21,952 nucleotides of DNA from Candidatus Albibeggiatoa sp. nov. BB20 (GCA_016744725.1 JADGDW010000068.1:1-21952), one strand, 5' to 3'. Positions 1 to 8,789 are shown, counted from the stretch's first letter. Numbers and translations: made by a program. Notes: generated by a model from the letters alone, not told the origin.

Positions 1-10
1 GTTTCTGATT

Positions 11-127
11 TATAGTCGTTTTATTTTAAAGTGATACCAGGACTGGCAGTCCTCAATTTTAAAAATGATTGATATTTAAAGTATAAAAGGACTGCCAGTC
101 CTAGCATACAAACCGAAATTGACTATA
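11..127. repeat. MITE-like inverted repeat element, long copy
   Basis: The element is bounded by 7-bp terminal inverted repeats, TATAGTC at 11-17 and GACTATA at 121-127. Inside are two copies of a near-perfect 15-bp palindrome in opposite orientation: AGGACTGGCAGTCCT at 39-53 and AGGACTGCCAGTCCT at 88-102. A shorter relative with the same ends and one palindrome lies at 11764-11830. No ORF fits inside, so it would have to be mobilised in trans. TA-rich ends would suit an IS630/Tc1-like transposase, but that is inference. No clear target duplication is visible around this copy. Confidence 0.7.
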
Positions 128-308
128 GTTTTGATGGGTTGTTTAACCTGAATTCGAAAAGCATGTACTGTTCAAACTGAATAAATGGCCTAAATTCAAT
201 TCTATTGATTTACACGGTTTGTTTTTTTAAAGAATAATCTGATCGAACTTAGGTTAAATCCCTATTTGATTTTTATTATAAACACGGTATTAGCGGTAAA
301 TATTTCAA
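128..308. other. Gene-free stretch left of queE
   Basis: With the repeat at 11-127 this makes a 308-bp region without a gene. It is AT-rich and includes a run of seven or more T at about 221-228. I see no ORF, RNA gene or convincing terminator for the leftward queE transcript. Confidence 0.5.
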
Positions 309-941
309 TTATTGAATCTGCAAATATTTATGAGTTTGTATACTCAAATGCCATTCAGGATGCTCAAGACAATACTCAATGGCCTGCTGGTTTGCATCAG
401 GACAGGATTCAACATCAACAGGTTGGATGAAAAAATGCCGGAAATCTAAATCCAAATATTTTTCAGGTATCAATGCTTTCTGTGGATACACTAGTTTTAA
501 TTCATCACCATAAGTCTGCGCAATTTTAGAGCCGACTTTGGGACTGACACAAATCCAATCTAATCCTTCAGGTAAGGGAATCGTACCATTGGTTTCTACA
601 CCGACTTCAAAACCTAAATCATGTACCGCTTGTAATAATTCATCATCCAATTGTAAAGCGGGTTCGCCACCTGTAAAAATAACATAAGGATGACCTGAAC
701 GTGTGCCCCACATCTCACTGATAAAATGAGCTAAAACAGGTACAGATTCATATTTTCCACCATTATTGCCATCCGTTCCTAAAAAGTCAGTATCGCAAAA
801 TTGACAGACGGCCTTGTTACGATCAGGTTCACGTCCTGACCATAAATTACACCCTGCAAAGCGACAAAATACAGCAGGACGGCCTGCTTGTGCCCCTTCA
901 CCTTGTAAACTGTAGAAAATTTCTTTAACTTGATATGGCAT
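309..941 (-). CDS. queE: 7-carboxy-7-deazaguanine synthase QueE
   Basis: This is a radical SAM enzyme that converts 6-carboxytetrahydropterin to 7-carboxy-7-deazaguanine in the preQ0/queuosine tRNA-modification pathway (cytosol). The N-terminus has the family signature IFYSLQGEG. The cluster motif is the extended QueE form: a Cys in CRFAGC, then a long insertion, then CQFC, i.e. Cys-x14-Cys-x2-Cys rather than Cys-x3-Cys-x2-Cys. The SAM-binding FTGGEPALQ and the ETNGT segment follow. I start at the ATG at 941 (protein begins MPYQVKEIFY, 210 aa). A TTG three codons upstream (950) is in frame but unlikely. No clear Shine-Dalgarno is visible. It lies 85 bp downstream of galU on the same strand and may be cotranscribed. 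queC and queD are not in the window. Confidence 0.93.
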   Translation of the reverse strand: MPYQVKEIFYSLQGEGAQAGRPAVFCRFAGCNLWSGREPDRNKAVCQFCDTDFLGTDGNNGGKYESVPVLAHFISEMWGTRSGHPYVIFTGGEPALQLDDELLQAVHDLGFEVGVETNGTIPLPEGLDWICVSPKVGSKIAQTYGDELKLVYPQKALIPEKYLDLDFRHFFIQPVDVESCPDANQQAIEYCLEHPEWHLSIQTHKYLQIQ

Positions 942-1026
942 GATGAACAACTGTAATTAAGCAAATCATAGGATAGTTTAGATTAAATCAAAACCATCCT
1001 ACAATAAAAAGAATTTTAATAATGAA

Positions 1027-1953
1027 TTACTTCCGACAAGGCAAGTTAACTAAATCATCTGATAAGTGATTATTATGTACTTCTTTTAAATAATCTTGAA
1101 ATGATTCGCGTAAATTCGGATGTTGCAAAGCATAACTGACTGTAGCTTTCAAATAACCAATTTTACTACCACAATCATAGCGCGTACCTTTGAATTCATA
1201 ACCAAAAATATGCTCTTCTGCTAACAAACCTGCAATCGCATCGGTTAACTGAATTTCACCGCCAGCACCGCGCCCAATGGTTTCCAAATATTTAAAAATC
1301 GCAGGGGTTAATAAATAACGTCCTACAACGGCTAAATTTGATGGTGCTTTTTCTGGCGAAGGCTTTTCAATAATACTCTGAACGCCGTGTAAACCTTCAT
1401 ACAAAGTATGTGGCTCGATAATGCCATAACGTGCTGTATCTTGTTTTGGTACTTCTTCTACCGCAATCACACTGCCATTTTGTTTTTCAAAAATATGTAC
1501 CATCTGAGTTAAACAAGGATATTCTTTGCCATCAATTAAATCATCTGCCAAAATCACTGCAAATGGCTCATCACCGACTACAGGCTTGGCGCACAAAACT
1601 GCATGTCCTAAACCCAAAGCCTCGGGTTGGCGAATATAAATACATGAAACACCTGCAGGAACAATATTTTTTGTCATAGACAATAAGTCATATTTGCCAC
1701 GACGGGTTAATTCATCTTCTAGTTCTTGATTTTTATCAAAATGATCTTCTAACGAACGCTTGCTGCTGCTGGTCACGAAAATCAACTGCTCGATACCTGC
1801 TGCAATCGCTTCTTCTGCGGCATATTGAATTAATGGCTTGTCTACAATCGGCAACATTTCTTTAGGACTGGCCTTGGTCGCAGGCAAAAATCGTGTACCT
1901 AATCCTGCTACAGGAAAGACCGCCTTGCGAATAGGTTTTTGTATTTTTTCCAT
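1027..1953 (-). CDS. galU: UTP--glucose-1-phosphate uridylyltransferase GalU
   Basis: The enzyme makes UDP-glucose from UTP and glucose-1-phosphate for polysaccharide and nucleotide-sugar synthesis. The nucleotide-binding signature VAGLGTRFLPATKASPKEML is near the N-terminus, followed by DKPLIQYAAEEA, GLGHAVLCAKPVVGDEPFAV, EKPSPEKAPSNLAVVGRYL, and GAGGEIQLTDAI with the late DCGSKIGYL, all in bacterial GalU order. Length (308 aa) is normal. The ATG at 1953 is preferred over an in-frame TTG at 1971 because a GCGAG Shine-Dalgarno-like stretch sits just upstream and homologues start near here. It is followed by queE on the same strand. Nothing looks broken. Confidence 0.95.
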   Translation of the reverse strand: MEKIQKPIRKAVFPVAGLGTRFLPATKASPKEMLPIVDKPLIQYAAEEAIAAGIEQLIFVTSSSKRSLEDHFDKNQELEDELTRRGKYDLLSMTKNIVPAGVSCIYIRQPEALGLGHAVLCAKPVVGDEPFAVILADDLIDGKEYPCLTQMVHIFEKQNGSVIAVEEVPKQDTARYGIIEPHTLYEGLHGVQSIIEKPSPEKAPSNLAVVGRYLLTPAIFKYLETIGRGAGGEIQLTDAIAGLLAEEHIFGYEFKGTRYDCGSKIGYLKATVSYALQHPNLRESFQDYLKEVHNNHLSDDLVNLPCRK

Positions 1954-2057
1954 GAAAATCTCGCTTTTCAATTAACAATCAACAGTTATCAATTAATAGT
2001 GATGAGGTTAAGCGTTTGAATATTGTCCCTGAATTCTATTTGAAATGTTTGCAAGTA

Positions 2058-2090
2058 AAGCTCTGTTTTGTAAGTTGGGAAGCAGAGCTT
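2058..2090. repeat. Short palindromic repeat (AAGCTCTG...CAGAGCTT)
   Basis: Eight-base arms AAGCTCTG (2058-2065) and CAGAGCTT (2083-2090) face each other across a 17-base loop, in the gap between galU and the esterase gene. The arms match the palindromes at 6499-6565, so this looks like a decayed member of the same dispersed repeat family. It may also act as a terminator for the esterase transcript, but there is no strong T-run. Confidence 0.5.
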
Positions 2091-2138
2091 TTGCGCATTT
2101 ATCTTGAAATAGAATCGGGGAGTTTGCTTAAGTTATTT

Positions 2139-2795
2139 TTAATTCAAACATTTAACCAACCACTGGCCAATATCTTTAATTTCTTCTGGGTAAACACTGT
2201 GCTCCATTGCATAAGTATGCCATGCAACTTGGTAGCCTAAAGTACCCAATAAGCGAGAACTTTGTTCGCCATGTGCCAATGGAATAACGGGATCATATTC
2301 GCCATGACCATAAAAAATAGAAGTGTCTTGATTCGCGGTATGACGTTCTTTAGGCAAGCTATCTGAAAATGGTAAATAGGTGGATAATGCCATGATCCCC
2401 GCCAGTTTATGTTCAGAGCGTAAACCTGTATATAAGGCAATTGCTCCACCTTGGGAAAAGCCTGCTAAAATAATTTTATCCGATGCAATGCCCATATCCA
2501 TTTCTTGACCAATAAAATTATCCACCAATTGTTGAGATTCTTTCGTCCCTGCAACATCTTGACGTTGGGTTAAATCCATTGCTTCAATATCATACCAGCC
2601 CCGCATCACCATACCGCCATTAATCGTAATCGGACGCATTGGCGCGTTAGGGAAAATAAAACGGGTATGTTGGGTTATTTCGTTAGGCAATTCTGGCACA
2701 ATCGGCTCAAAATCATTGCCATTTGCACCCAATCCGTGTAACCAAATAACACTCGCAGTCGCCTGTTTAGGCGGTTCAACAATAATTGCATCCAT
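2139..2795 (-). CDS. Alpha/beta-hydrolase, phospholipase/carboxylesterase family
   Basis: This 218-aa protein belongs to the Abhydrolase_2 (phospholipase/carboxylesterase, EstB-like) family of small cytosolic serine esterases. The N-terminal VIWLHGLGANGNDF is the oxyanion-hole region. The nucleophile elbow GFSQGG gives Ser114, the GEYDPVIP segment gives the acid Asp168, and MEHSVYPEE gives His199, so the triad is complete. There is no signal peptide. Its ATG overlaps the cyaY stop by one base (TAATG), so the two are almost certainly cotranscribed and translationally coupled. The physiological substrate (short acyl esters, lysophospholipid or protein thioester) cannot be read from the sequence. 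Confidence 0.92.
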   Translation of the reverse strand: MDAIIVEPPKQATASVIWLHGLGANGNDFEPIVPELPNEITQHTRFIFPNAPMRPITINGGMVMRGWYDIEAMDLTQRQDVAGTKESQQLVDNFIGQEMDMGIASDKIILAGFSQGGAIALYTGLRSEHKLAGIMALSTYLPFSDSLPKERHTANQDTSIFYGHGEYDPVIPLAHGEQSSRLLGTLGYQVAWHTYAMEHSVYPEEIKDIGQWLVKCLN

Positions 2796-3109
2796 TATTT
2801 TTTACTCAATGTAACAGTTTCGCCAGCTTGTTCCGTACAAACACGAGATAACAAATTAAATAATTCTTCTTTCGAACTTTGCCATGTAGCGTCTTTATAT
2901 TTCAAATGAAAACCACCTGATTTAGCTGCAACCCAAATTTCCTGTGTTGGAGGTTGTTTATTGACAATTACTTTGGTTTTATTTTCAAAGGTTAAAGTCA
3001 GCACCCCATAAGAATTTTCGCAATCAATATCGGTTTCAATCTCGTCTAACAGCTCTTCAATTTCAAACAAAGTTGCATCGGCTAACTGATGGTATTCAGT
3101 TTCATTCAT
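2795..3109 (-). CDS. cyaY: Iron-sulfur cluster assembly protein CyaY (bacterial frataxin)
   Basis: A 104-aa frataxin-like protein that binds iron and modulates the IscS cysteine desulfurase in Fe-S cluster assembly. The acidic first helix (EIEELLDEIETDIDCE) supplies the iron-binding face. The beta-sheet core GVLTLTFENKTKVIVNKQPP, the EIWVAAKSGGFHL strand pair and the C-terminal QAGETVTL match the enterobacterial protein closely in order and length. It starts at an ATG divergent from the RND gene, with 181 bp between them, and overlaps the esterase gene downstream. It is intact; no isc genes are nearby. Confidence 0.95.
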   Translation of the reverse strand: MNETEYHQLADATLFEIEELLDEIETDIDCENSYGVLTLTFENKTKVIVNKQPPTQEIWVAAKSGGFHLKYKDATWQSSKEELFNLLSRVCTEQAGETVTLSKK

Positions 3110-3290
3110 GGCTTAGTTCTCGATAAAAAAGCCTTATTGTACTTAAAATGGATTGTTTATGTGTGACAAGAAAAAGATACTGCTTAACGCTGATTTTTAT
3201 CATCTCAAACGGCTAACAAATAATGGACTTCATTTCCCTATCACAAAGGTTTAGTATTATCACTATTTTTAGTTGGACTGATTACCGCTT

Positions 3291-6200
3291 ATGCAAGAAT
3301 TTAAACATCAAAATAATCTTATAGGCATGTTTGCACAGCACAAAGTTGCGGCTAACTTGCTGATGGTTATTATGCTCATGCTCGGCTTCGGGGCATTAAC
3401 CAAACTCAATACCCAATTTCTGCCCAATTTTGCTTTAGACATTATTTCTGTACGGGTGATATGGACAGGAGCCAGTGCAGAAGATGTAGAGAACTCAATT
3501 ACTCGACCGATTGAGCAGGAATTACGCAGTTTGGATGGGGTAAAAGAAATGACCTCAACCTCTGCCAAAGGTGTCTCTAGCATCACGATTGAATATTTTG
3601 AAGGCACAGATATGGGGGTGGCACTGGATCAAGTCAAAGAAAAAGTGTCACTACTCAGAAATCTACCGCAAGAATCAGAAAGCCCCGAAGTCAGCAAGAT
3701 TGTCCGCTACGACCCCATTGCACGGCTACTAATTACAGGCCCAGAAGACCCTACTGAATTAAGGCATTTAGCCCGAGCCTTTGAACGTCAATTATTGTCA
3801 GACGGCATTGCAAAAGTTGAAATCAGTGGCTTGCCTGATGAAGAAATAGCGATACAAGTGCCCTCCGCAACACTAGAAGAATTAGGCTTAACCTTAGAAC
3901 AAATCAGCCGCCAAGTGAACAGTTTTAGCCAAGATATTCCCGCAGGTTCGGTAGGGCAGAATGATGTTGCACGCCAGTTACGCAGCATTGAGCAACGCCA
4001 TAATGAAATGGGTTTTTCTGAATTGCCTGCGATTGCTGATAAAAATGGACGTTTAGTTAAAATGAGCGACATCGCCACGGTTGAACGCCGTCCCAAAGAT
4101 GGCGAGGTGATGATTTATTATTTAGGCAAACCTGCTATTGAACTGGCCTTGCAACGTACTGAAACCGCCGATGCTTTAGACTCTGCAAAGATTTTACAAG
4201 AATGGATTAAAAAAACTGAGCCCACCTTACCCAGCAACATTAAATTGCATGTGTATGACCAAGCTTGGGAATTAATCGATCAACGGATTAATTTATTGCT
4301 GACAAATGGTTTTGGTGGTTTGATTTTAGTGGTTGCGGTTTTATTCATATTTTTAAATGGTCGAGTCGCATTTTGGGTTGCAGCAGGCATTCCAATTTCA
4401 CTCATGGGCATGTTAGCTGTGTTATATCTTGCGGGTGGTAGCATCAATATGGTGAGCTTATTTGCAATGATTATGGCATTGGGTGTAATTGTGGATGATG
4501 CAATTGTGGTGGGTGAAGACGGGTTTGCTCATTTCCAAACAGGTGAAAATCCACTTGAAGCCGCAGAAGGTGGCGCACAACGTATGTTAGCACCCGTCAC
4601 CGCTGCCTCATTAACCACGATTGCGGCTTTTTTGCCATTGATGATGATTGGCGACATCATGGGCAATATTTTATTTGATATTCCACTGGTGATGATTTGC
4701 GTGTTGCTGGCTTCATTATTTGAATGCTTTTTAGTGTTACCCGGTCATTTACGCCATAGTTTCCATAAATTACATAAAGAAAAAAACAGTCCTTTTCGGC
4801 AAAAATTAGAACATGGGTTTAATCATTTTCGAGACGCATATTTCCGCCCATTGGTGACAGTCTCAATCGCTTTGCGTTGGGTTGTCGTCGCCAGTATTTT
4901 AGCTTCATTCTTTTTAGCCATAGGCCTGTTGGCAGGTGGTCGGGTTAATTTTACTTTTTTCCCTTCACCCGATGGTCAAATCATTATCAGCAATGTAACT
5001 TTTGTTGCAGGCAGTCCGCCACAACGTGCTGAAACTTTTTTAAAACATGTTGAGGCAATGTTATACGAAACTGAAAAAGAAGTGCAGCAAAAAGTCGTCA
5101 AAATGGCTTATGTAAAATTAGGTGTCGTAACCAGTACAACTGAAGGTGGTGGCGGTCAATCAGGCGATCAATTTGGCTCATTATTGGTTGAAGTGACCTC
5201 TCCAGATAGCCGTGAGTTGCGTAATAAGGATTTTATTAAACGATGGGAACAAAAAATCCAAAAAATGCCAGGTTTAGAAACCTTTACGATTGTTGAACAA
5301 AAAGGCGGGCCTCCAGGTACGGATATTCAGATTCGTTTTTATGGTGACGATTTGAAAAAAGTAAAATTGGCGGCGTTAGATTTTGCCAATAAATTGAAAA
5401 CTTATCCCGGTGTGAGTGCGATTGAGGATGATTTACCTTATGGACAAGAAGAGTGGATTTTTTCATTAACCCCGCAAGCTGAAGCGTATGGCTTAACAGC
5501 GTCCTCCGTCAGCCAGCAGGTACGAGCGGGTTTTGATGGTTATTTAGCTCAGATTTTTCAAGATGGTGATGATGAGGTGGAAGTGCGAGTGGTATTGCCC
5601 GACAACGAGCGTTATAACTTAGCAAAATTACAAGATTTTAGTATTCAATTGCCTACAGGTGGAAGTTTACCTTTTTCCAGCGCGGTGAATGTGCGTACTC
5701 AGCGTGGTTTTGAGGCGTTACGCCATGCAGATGGTTTGCTCGCGGTTCAGGTTTCTGCCGAAGTTGATAAGGCGGTGAATAATTCCAATAAGATTCTTGC
5801 GGATTTAAAAGCAGAATTTTTACCTGATTTGATGGCGCGTTATAGTTTGCGCTATTCATTAGAAGGTCGTGCGGCTGACCAAGCCAATACCTTTGCGGAT
5901 ATGTTAAGCGGTTTGGTTTTAGGTGTGATGTTGATGTATGTGATTTTAGCGTGGCAATTTGCTTCGTATGGTTGGCCTATTGTGGTGATGAGTGTGATTC
6001 CATTTGGTTTAGTCGGGGCAATTTTTGGGCATTTACTCATGGGGATGGATTTAACCATTTTGTCTTTATTCGGCTTCTTTGGTTTATCTGGGATTGTGGT
6101 GAATGATTCAATTGTTTTAGTCACATTTTATCGGCATTTGCGTGAGGATGGTATGCCCGTGCGTTTGGCTTTGATTGAAGCATCTTGTCAACGTTTACGT

Positions 6201-6407
6201 GCGGTTTTATTGACTTCACTTACTACGATTTTTGGTTTGATGCCATTGTTATTTGAAACATCATTACAAGCACAATTCCTGATTCCAATGGCAACATCAA
6301 TTTCATTTGGTTTGATGTTTTCAACGGTTTTGGTCTTGATTGCATTGCCATCATTGTTGCATTTATACGAAGAGGTGTTTGCTCCTAAAGAAGCTTGGCA
6401 GGAATAA
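3291..6407 (+). CDS. RND-family efflux pump inner-membrane permease (AcrB/MexB-like)
   Basis: A 1038-aa resistance-nodulation-division permease, close to the ~1040 aa typical of AcrB-like pumps. It is expected to be a trimeric proton antiporter in the inner membrane. There is a first membrane helix near residues 18-38, a large periplasmic loop, a helix bundle from about residue 335 to 490, a second periplasmic loop and a C-terminal bundle from about 880. The TM4 proton-relay pair is present (Asp402-Asp403 in GVIVDDAIVV). In TM10 the AcrB lysine position reads VVNDSIVLV (Asn938-Asp939). No periplasmic adaptor or outer-membrane channel gene flanks it, so partner and substrate are unknown. The start at 3291 has no obvious Shine-Dalgarno. 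Confidence 0.93.
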   Translation: MQEFKHQNNLIGMFAQHKVAANLLMVIMLMLGFGALTKLNTQFLPNFALDIISVRVIWTGASAEDVENSITRPIEQELRSLDGVKEMTSTSAKGVSSITIEYFEGTDMGVALDQVKEKVSLLRNLPQESESPEVSKIVRYDPIARLLITGPEDPTELRHLARAFERQLLSDGIAKVEISGLPDEEIAIQVPSATLEELGLTLEQISRQVNSFSQDIPAGSVGQNDVARQLRSIEQRHNEMGFSELPAIADKNGRLVKMSDIATVERRPKDGEVMIYYLGKPAIELALQRTETADALDSAKILQEWIKKTEPTLPSNIKLHVYDQAWELIDQRINLLLTNGFGGLILVVAVLFIFLNGRVAFWVAAGIPISLMGMLAVLYLAGGSINMVSLFAMIMALGVIVDDAIVVGEDGFAHFQTGENPLEAAEGGAQRMLAPVTAASLTTIAAFLPLMMIGDIMGNILFDIPLVMICVLLASLFECFLVLPGHLRHSFHKLHKEKNSPFRQKLEHGFNHFRDAYFRPLVTVSIALRWVVVASILASFFLAIGLLAGGRVNFTFFPSPDGQIIISNVTFVAGSPPQRAETFLKHVEAMLYETEKEVQQKVVKMAYVKLGVVTSTTEGGGGQSGDQFGSLLVEVTSPDSRELRNKDFIKRWEQKIQKMPGLETFTIVEQKGGPPGTDIQIRFYGDDLKKVKLAALDFANKLKTYPGVSAIEDDLPYGQEEWIFSLTPQAEAYGLTASSVSQQVRAGFDGYLAQIFQDGDDEVEVRVVLPDNERYNLAKLQDFSIQLPTGGSLPFSSAVNVRTQRGFEALRHADGLLAVQVSAEVDKAVNNSNKILADLKAEFLPDLMARYSLRYSLEGRAADQANTFADMLSGLVLGVMLMYVILAWQFASYGWPIVVMSVIPFGLVGAIFGHLLMGMDLTILSLFGFFGLSGIVVNDSIVLVTFYRHLREDGMPVRLALIEASCQRLRAVLLTSLTTIFGLMPLLFETSLQAQFLIPMATSISFGLMFSTVLVLIALPSLLHLYEEVFAPKEAWQE

Positions 6408-6806
6408 GTATTCACATTAAATTAACTAGGATTATTAGTATTGTATCCTGTAAATGATTCCTGTTAACTTGTTACTAAATTCTGTAATACCTGTTTTACA
6501 AGCTCTGCTTGATGTATACATTCTTGAAGTAGAGCTTCTTAGGTATGCACTACGAAGCTGAGCTTGGTAGCAAGCTATTTTTAGATATCAAATCTGTTCT
6601 ATAAAATGCTTAGGAAATCTTTCTAAGTTTATTGAGCAATATAGAAAGTGTTTATATTAGTCTGAATTATTTAATATAAACAACCATTTACATAATTATT
6701 TTATTTAGTCACTATTGGTACTTAGTCGTTCTTAAATCAAAAAAATATCAATTTGTGATAGGATGTTGAGCCGTCTCAATAGGGGTAAAATGAAAAGGAA
6801 AACGCT
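6408..6806. other. 399-bp gap between RND gene and sspB
   Basis: This gene-free region carries three tandem short palindromes (6499-6565, described separately) in its first third. The remainder is AT-rich leader for sspB, ending in an AAGGA ribosome-binding site at 6795-6799. I found no reliable -35/-10 pair and no ORF. Confidence 0.5.
6499..6565. repeat. Three tandem palindromic units, about 27 bp each
   Basis: Three short palindromes recur at 27-28 bp spacing: CAAGC/TCT/GCTTG (6499-6511), GAAG/TAGAG/CTTC (6526-6538) and AAGCT/G/AGCTT (6555-6565). All share the AAGCT(CT)GAGCTT-like core, and the unit at 2058-2090 is related. Each would form a small hairpin in RNA. Placed right after the RND stop codon they could protect or end that transcript, but no T-run marks a classical terminator. 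No transposase is associated. Confidence 0.55.
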
Positions 6807-7274
6807 ATGACCTCAATGAAACCTTATCTCATCCGAGCAATGTACGAATGGATGGCCGATAATTATTTAACGCCACACCTTGTTGTCGATGCCGAAGAAG
6901 AAGGTGTCGAAGTACCAGACGCTTATATCCGTGATGGAAAAATCGTCTTAAATATTGCCATGGATGCCGTACGTAGCTTAGAGTTAGGTAATGAATGGAT
7001 TAGTTTTAGTGCACGATTTTCAGGCCGCTCGATGATGATACATATTCCGATTAAAGCGGTGCAAGTTATCTATGCAAAAGAAAATGGTCAAGGTTTACCT
7101 TTCCCACCAGAAATGGATGACGAAGTTGAGCCTGTGGATAGTTCACCCGCAGCAAGAACCGAAAGACAGTTTAGTGTGGTAGATAATGAAACCCAAGCTG
7201 AGCCAGAAGAAGAACCTGTTGAAGCAAATGATAATCGCCCACGTGGTAAACCATCATTAAAAGTAGTGAAATAA
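6807..7274 (+). CDS. sspB: ClpXP protease specificity-enhancing factor SspB
   Basis: A 155-aa adaptor that delivers ssrA-tagged and other substrates to the ClpXP protease. The N-terminal domain (about residues 4-105) has the diagnostic PYLIRAMYEWMADN, LTPHLVVDA, IRDGKIVLNIA and YAKENGQG segments. It is followed by an acidic flexible linker and ends in RGKPSLKVVK, the ClpX-binding (XB) tail, which in E. coli reads RGGRPALRVVK. The adaptor therefore looks functional at both ends. AAGGA at 6795-6799, 7 bases upstream, supports the ATG at 6807. The usual upstream partner sspA is absent here. Confidence 0.96.
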   Translation: MTSMKPYLIRAMYEWMADNYLTPHLVVDAEEEGVEVPDAYIRDGKIVLNIAMDAVRSLELGNEWISFSARFSGRSMMIHIPIKAVQVIYAKENGQGLPFPPEMDDEVEPVDSSPAARTERQFSVVDNETQAEPEEEPVEANDNRPRGKPSLKVVK

Positions 7275-7289
7275 GTTATTTCTATTGTT

Positions 7290-7317
7290 CAGGTGTCAGC
7301 CCAGCCTCGTACACCTG
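7290..7317 (+). terminator. Possible hairpin terminator after sspB
   Basis: Arms CAGGTGT (7290-7296) and ACACCTG (7311-7317) can pair over a 14-base loop, 16 bp after the sspB stop. Only three T follow directly, so it is a weak candidate for rho-independent termination. Confidence 0.4.
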
Positions 7318-7430
7318 TTTCACTGGTTTGTATGCTCCTCAATCTTGTCGTTCACTGAAATGTCATATACCTAGGCTAGAATCAGTTAAATTTCCTTATT
7401 AAAAACCACATAATCAATGGTGAACTAGTG

Positions 7431-8789
7431 ATGCAAACGGATCAAACCGCCAGCCGTAAGCCCGCCCTGTTTTCATTGGATAATATAAAATCACTTGCTA
7501 AGGGACGTTTACCGGGGCAAGTTGTTATTCAATATACAGATAAATGCAATGCTTCTTGTGTTCAGTGTGGTATGCGTCAAAGTAACAAATATCCACGAAC
7601 CACACTTAATGTTGATGATACTAAGCGTATTTTAGATGCGATGGTTGAACGAGGAGTACAGGCCGTTTCTTTTACAGGTGGTGAGCCGTTATTGTGCCTC
7701 AGTGAAATTTCTGAATGTATTCGTCACGCCCGTGATATTGGGATTAAATATATCCGCACGGGTACTAATGGTTTTATGTTTAAAGGTTCGCACAAAGCTG
7801 ATTTTGAAGCTAAAATTCATAAAATCGCGCGAAATTTAGCAGAGTCTGGCTTATATACATTTTGGGTCAGCGTGGATTCAGCCAATGCCGAAATGCATGA
7901 AAAAAATCGCGGTTTACCCGGTACGATTGCAGGCATGGAGAAAGCCTTACCTATTTTCCATGAATATGGTTTATATCCTTCTGCAAATTTAGGCATTAAC
8001 CGTTATTTAAGTGGCTATGACAATCCACCACCAACAGGTGCAGATTTTAATTCCCAAGCCTTTTATGACCATTTTCGTCAAGGATTTAGACAATTCTATG
8101 GTTTTGTCGAGTCATTAGGTTTTACGGTTGTCAATGCTTGTTATCCTATGAGTTTGGATGAAGCTGATGCAGCAGAAAATGCAGTGTATACCGCTACTTC
8201 GGAAGATGATTTTATCCGTTTTACGCCGCAGGAAAAATTAGCATTATTTAAAGCATTATTTGACACGATTCCAGAATTTCGCCACCGTTTACGGATTTTT
8301 ACCCCACGTAGTTCATTGATGGCGTTAATTAGGCATTATGAAGGTAATGAAGCTGCCAGTTATCCGTGTCGAGGTGGAATTGATTTCTTTTTTATTGATT
8401 CGAAAGACATGAATACTTATCCCTGTGGTTATCGTGGTACGGAAAATATGGGTAAATTTTGGGATTTGGATTTAAACAGTATTGATAAAAAAGCTTGGTG
8501 TAAACAGTGTGATTGGGAATGTTTCCGTGATCCTTCTGAGTTAGCGGGGTCATTATTGGATATGTTCCAACAGCCATTGAGCTTAGGTAAGAAATTATTG
8601 ACTGATCGCGCTTACAGTAAATTGTGGTTAGAGGATATGCGTTACTATCGTGCTTGTCAGTATTTCAATGCGACATTAGCCCCCGATATGCAAAAATTAG
8701 CCAAGTTTAAGCCAGAGCGTTTTCGTATTTTAAAAAGCCCAAATAGTGCGGATATTTCAGCCACACCATTAACCAGTGTCGCACCTTAA
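7431..8789 (+). CDS. Radical SAM protein with C-terminal SPASM-like cysteine cluster
   Basis: A 452-aa radical SAM enzyme of unassigned reaction. The [4Fe-4S]-SAM motif is Cys39-x3-Cys43-x2-Cys46 in YTDKCNASCVQC, and FTGGEP near residue 83 contacts SAM. After a TIM-barrel-like core, a second cysteine set appears at 313, 332, 357, 360 and 364 (YPCRGG, YPCGYRG, CKQCDWEC). This is the pattern expected for an auxiliary Fe-S cluster of SPASM/twitch type. Such proteins modify peptides or oxidise substrates. No precursor peptide or partner gene is adjacent, so I assign no substrate. I prefer the ATG at 7431 to the GTG at 7428 because GGTGA lies 7 bases upstream. The gene ends before a convergent terminator hairpin. 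Confidence 0.85.
   Translation: MQTDQTASRKPALFSLDNIKSLAKGRLPGQVVIQYTDKCNASCVQCGMRQSNKYPRTTLNVDDTKRILDAMVERGVQAVSFTGGEPLLCLSEISECIRHARDIGIKYIRTGTNGFMFKGSHKADFEAKIHKIARNLAESGLYTFWVSVDSANAEMHEKNRGLPGTIAGMEKALPIFHEYGLYPSANLGINRYLSGYDNPPPTGADFNSQAFYDHFRQGFRQFYGFVESLGFTVVNACYPMSLDEADAAENAVYTATSEDDFIRFTPQEKLALFKALFDTIPEFRHRLRIFTPRSSLMALIRHYEGNEAASYPCRGGIDFFFIDSKDMNTYPCGYRGTENMGKFWDLDLNSIDKKAWCKQCDWECFRDPSELAGSLLDMFQQPLSLGKKLLTDRAYSKLWLEDMRYYRACQYFNATLAPDMQKLAKFKPERFRILKSPNSADISATPLTSVAP

Noticed and set aside
941..950. TTG start of queE at 950
   Set aside because: The ATG at 941 gives the family-typical N-terminus and no ribosome-binding site favours the TTG.
2016..2240. Small plus-strand ORF between galU and the esterase gene
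   Set aside because: It overlaps the esterase C-terminus antisense and contains the palindromic repeat; it has no recognisable protein character.
5852..6124. Minus-strand ORFs inside the RND gene
   Set aside because: They are frame shadows with biased composition and no independent support.
6700..6770. Promoter for sspB
   Set aside because: TTGGTA (6715-6720) has no matching -10 at 16-18 bp, and other boxes fit poorly.
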